From Daucus carota subsp. sativus (Eukaryota; Streptophyta; Magnoliopsida; Apiales; Apiaceae): a stretch of 64,000 bases of DNA. The position numbers were made by a program, and so were the translations under genes. Positions 61,093 through 64,000 of the stretch are shown piece after piece (the first letter of the stretch is position 1; each line of letters opens with the position of its first letter). Where the stretch lies: positions 53,307,214-53,371,213 of the forward strand of contig NC_030381.2 of the NCBI RefSeq assembly GCF_001625215.2. Direction: 5' to 3'. Below the pieces are notes generated by a model, which was not told the origin of the DNA, did no database searches, and saw only the letters and a program-made list of their open reading frames with translations.

Positions 61093-63297
61093 ATGGGCAA
61101 GATGGAGGAGGAAGAGCATCTTCTGGAGAGCAACAAGCAAAACAGCCATGGTGGCTTCAAGACCATGTCATGCATCATTGGTACAAAAAAATTAAAAAAA
61201 TTCTTATCGAATATTATGATCGTACCTTTATTTTGATGTTGCCCTCAAATATGGATAATTTTGTTTTTATTGGTTTTTATGAATGCAGCAAATGCAGCAC
61301 TTGAGAAGGCAGCCACATTTGGTCTGAATGCTAATATGATACTGTACTTGGAAAATGAGTATCATATGGGCTTAGTCACTGGCACAAATATAATCACTTT
61401 GTGGACTTCAGCAAGCAATTTCTTGCCTGTTCTTGGTGCTTTTCTTGCTGATTCTTCTGTTGGTCGCTACTCGATGATCGCCTTTGGAGCCATTGTTGGA
61501 CTTCTGGTATTGCTTCTGTTTCAGACTCTTGCTTTTTTCAGATTCAAATATATTGATATAAATATAACATAATTCTGGTAAACCCTCCTTCCAAAAATAT
61601 TGAGGTTTTCGGAGAATTGGTCCTTTAACATGTATTAGAGCTCAGACGTGCGGGTTTTGGGAGAATTGGTCACTTAACATATATCGCCATCCAATATTTT
61701 ACATTTTGTTAGTTGGTATGGATTTTTTTTTGTTCATTTTCTAGGGAACGATTTCGTTATGGCTAACAACCATAATTCCGCAAGCAAGGCCTCCTCTTTG
61801 CGGTGATTCTACTACATCATGCAACTCCTCCACAACTTTTCAAGTGGTTTTCTTATGTTTCTCTCTCGGACTCATATCAATTGGCGCTGGGGGCATCCGT
61901 TCAGCTTCAATGGCCTTTGGTGCAGATCAATTAGTCCACGGAAATAATGATAATAAGAAAAGTTTGGGTGCCTTAGAAAGTTACTTTGGCTGGTATTATG
62001 TTGCTTCCTCGGTTGCAATTATCATTTCCTTAACTTTTGTTGCCTATATACAAGAACACTTGGGTTGGCAAGTTGGTTTCGGGATTCCTGCTGTGTTCAT
62101 GTTGTCAGGAGCCATGTTATTCTTTTCGGCTTCTTCAATATATATCAGAGTAAAGGATAGATCAAGCCTGTTCACCAGCTTCTTTCAAGTGATTGTAGCA
62201 TCGTACAGAAACCGACATTTTATATCAGCCTCAGAGGAAAATAACGTCTACCATCATAAGAAGGAATCAGCACTTGTTGTCCCAAGCGAGAAGCTTAGGT
62301 AATTACAGAGTTTATTCCACATGCTCTGCATTCTGTACTTTTGCATATAAGTAACTCTTCAGAATTGGTTTTCCAAAGCATTGCTAATAACCTTTTCGTG
62401 TCCAAATTTAGGTTTCTTAACAAGGCCTGTATTGTGGGTGATCCTGAAAGATACTTGACTGCCAACGGAGACATTCTGGATCCATGGGGTCTTTGTACAG
62501 TTGATCAAGTGGAGGAGCTAAAAGCCGTACTCAAGGTGATTCCATTGTGGATAACTGGAGTCCTAATGTCTGTATCCGTGAGTCCTGGAAGCATAATATT
62601 AGTCCAAACAATGGCCATGGATCGCCACATCACATCAAGCTTTGAAATCCCAGCAGCATCGCTAAGCATCTCTTTTTTCATTTCTTGTGTCTTATCTGTT
62701 GTTTTTTATGACCGGATAATTGTTCCACTAGCATCAAAATTAAAGGGAAAATCTTTTTGTTTCACCTCCAAACTGAAAATGGGGATTGGAATTCTCATGT
62801 CTATCTTATTCATGGCTGTCTTGGCATTCATAGAATATACACGACGAGGAATTGCAATTCAACAAGGACTAGTAGACAATCCAGAAGTCACGGTAAACAT
62901 GTCAGCTCTGTGGCTTATACTACCGTACTGTCTAATGGGAATCGGAGAGGCCATGAACTCTATAGGCCAATATGAGTTCTTTTACTCGGAGTTCCCTAAA
63001 AGCATGTCAAGCATAGCTGCAACTCTCCGTGACTTATCAATGTCAGCCGGAGGCTTGCTAGCAACTGTAATGCTGAACATCATCGATCAGGCTACGAGTC
63101 GAGGAGGGAAGCCAAGTTGGATATCCAGCAACATAAACCAGGGTCACTATGATTACTTTTACTTGGTCATTGCTGGACTTGGGATTATCAACATGTTATA
63201 TTATCTTCTTTGCAGCTGGGCTTATGGTCCTTGCGAAATGGCTGCAGTAAAGGTTCCTCAGAAACAAGATGAAATAGTTCATGACTCATGTAGTTAG
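61093..63297 (+). CDS. NPF (NRT1/PTR family) transporter, probably NPF1-like
   Basis: This is a 12-helix proton-coupled major-facilitator transporter of the NRT1/PTR family. Plant members carry nitrate, peptides, hormones or specialised metabolites, and the substrate cannot be told from sequence. Exons 61093-61180, 61289-61506, 61745-62298 and 62412-63297 join in frame with GT-AG introns, giving 581 residues. Helix 1 starts ANAALEKAATFGLNANMILY; the family ExxER/K motif is reduced to AALEK (Glu35, Lys36), lacking its first Glu. GAFLADSSVGRYSMIAFG, ARPPLCG, FGADQL, ESYFGWYYVASSVA and the large cytosolic loop with RFLNKACIV and DPWGLCTVDQVEELK follow. The C-terminal half includes MDRHITSSFEIPAAS and YEFFYSEFPKSMSSIAATL. 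The MGKMEEEEHLLE start follows TTTTTTCAG, so a leader intron is possible. Confidence 0.93.
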
Positions 63298-64000
63298 TTC
63301 AAGAGTAAGAACCTGCTTATTCCATGTATTCTATACTAGAAAATTTAGTTATTCCAGACTATTTAGTAATGACCCTATATACACTAGAAAATTTCCGGGC
63401 TAACTGAGCTATAAATTTAATGCTCGACTACTTCTGAACCGAATTCAAATATTTTACAAGTCGGGCAAAAAATGTTTTAATACAAGATTTTTTCAGGATA
63501 GACTCTGCTAAGCATTCGAGAGCTCAAGCTCGGTCTCGGCTCAACTACTGTACTGTCGAGATTAACTCAACAGGATTTAGAGACAATGTTCGGCTCAACT
63601 TAAAATTGAGACTTACTAGTTACTACCTAACGTGACTGACTTAACACTTAACGTAGTAATAAACTGATAACTACAATAATAATTTTTACTTATTAATGAT
63701 TTATGATTATAAAAAATGTAATAATAAAAATAAAAATGATTTAGGGTAATTTATGATTTATGTATAATTTTTTTTATAAAAAAGTTTAGAAAAATTAACT
63801 CACCCAAAAAAGTACATCAAACTAACTTCCGGCAATAAGTATGTTTTTGATTATTTTTAAATTTAAATCAGTTTCCGATTTATTATGACATTTTTCAGCT
63901 AAAGTCACCCACAAACAAGCTCCTAGTCACATCAGTAGGGAAACTAGATAAGGGGAGGGGCTTATTAGTGGCTCGCGTCACTTTTCCAATTGTGTGGGCT
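63298..64000. other. region downstream of the NPF gene
   Basis: It contains the NPF 3' untranslated region and AT-rich intergenic DNA. I see no gene or clear repeat before the window ends. Confidence 0.5.

Overview
The window is nuclear DNA of a dicot plant. The evidence is GT-AG introns in the split genes, plant-only families (DREB-type AP2 factor, Xa21/EFR-type LRR kinase, NPF transporter, JINGUBANG-type WD40, two-domain chloroplast-type glyoxalase I), AT-rich intergenic DNA and a heavy load of miniature transposons. The many Stowaway- and Tourist-like MITEs would suit an asterid such as an Apiaceae species, but that is only a guess. I see no bacterial, organellar or viral segment, no CRISPR array, and no tRNA or rRNA gene.

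Layout. About 1-9.7 kb is gene-poor and holds MITEs and degenerate repeats. An intronless DREB A-4 transcription factor lies at 9.7-10.4 kb (minus). About 10.5-24.6 kb has no gene I can defend, but carries a TSD-flanked SINE, several Stowaway elements, two Tourist-like elements and a long foldback. A broken LRR-XII receptor kinase occupies 24.9-26.9 kb (minus). Three tandem GT47 (exostosin-family) glycosyltransferase genes follow on the minus strand at 27.4-29.5, 30.4-32.6 and 35.3-37.7 kb. All three share a four-exon coding structure and a likely intron in the 5' leader. On the plus strand come RRP46, an exosome core subunit, in eight exons including a 21-nt microexon (40.0-43.6 kb); an intronless JINGUBANG-like WD40 gene (46.6-47.9 kb); a nine-exon plastid-type glyoxalase I (51.4-57.3 kb); and a four-exon NPF transporter (61.1-63.3 kb).

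The genes do not form a pathway; only the GT47 trio is a real cluster and it arose by tandem duplication. Unrelated housekeeping functions (RNA decay, methylglyoxal detoxification), signalling and transcription genes, and a solute carrier sit side by side, as is normal in plants. The transposon record is unusually readable. It includes a 302-bp TRIM retroelement with identical LTRs and a 5-bp TSD, a 664-bp Helitron (both in glyoxalase introns), a 972-bp hAT element with an 8-bp TSD and a Stowaway nested inside it, a second hAT nested in another inverted-repeat element, and a Mutator-type MITE with a 9-bp TSD. I did not find a convincing new biological system. The best leads are the GT47 array, where the middle copy has lost a conserved motif, and the internally deleted receptor kinase.
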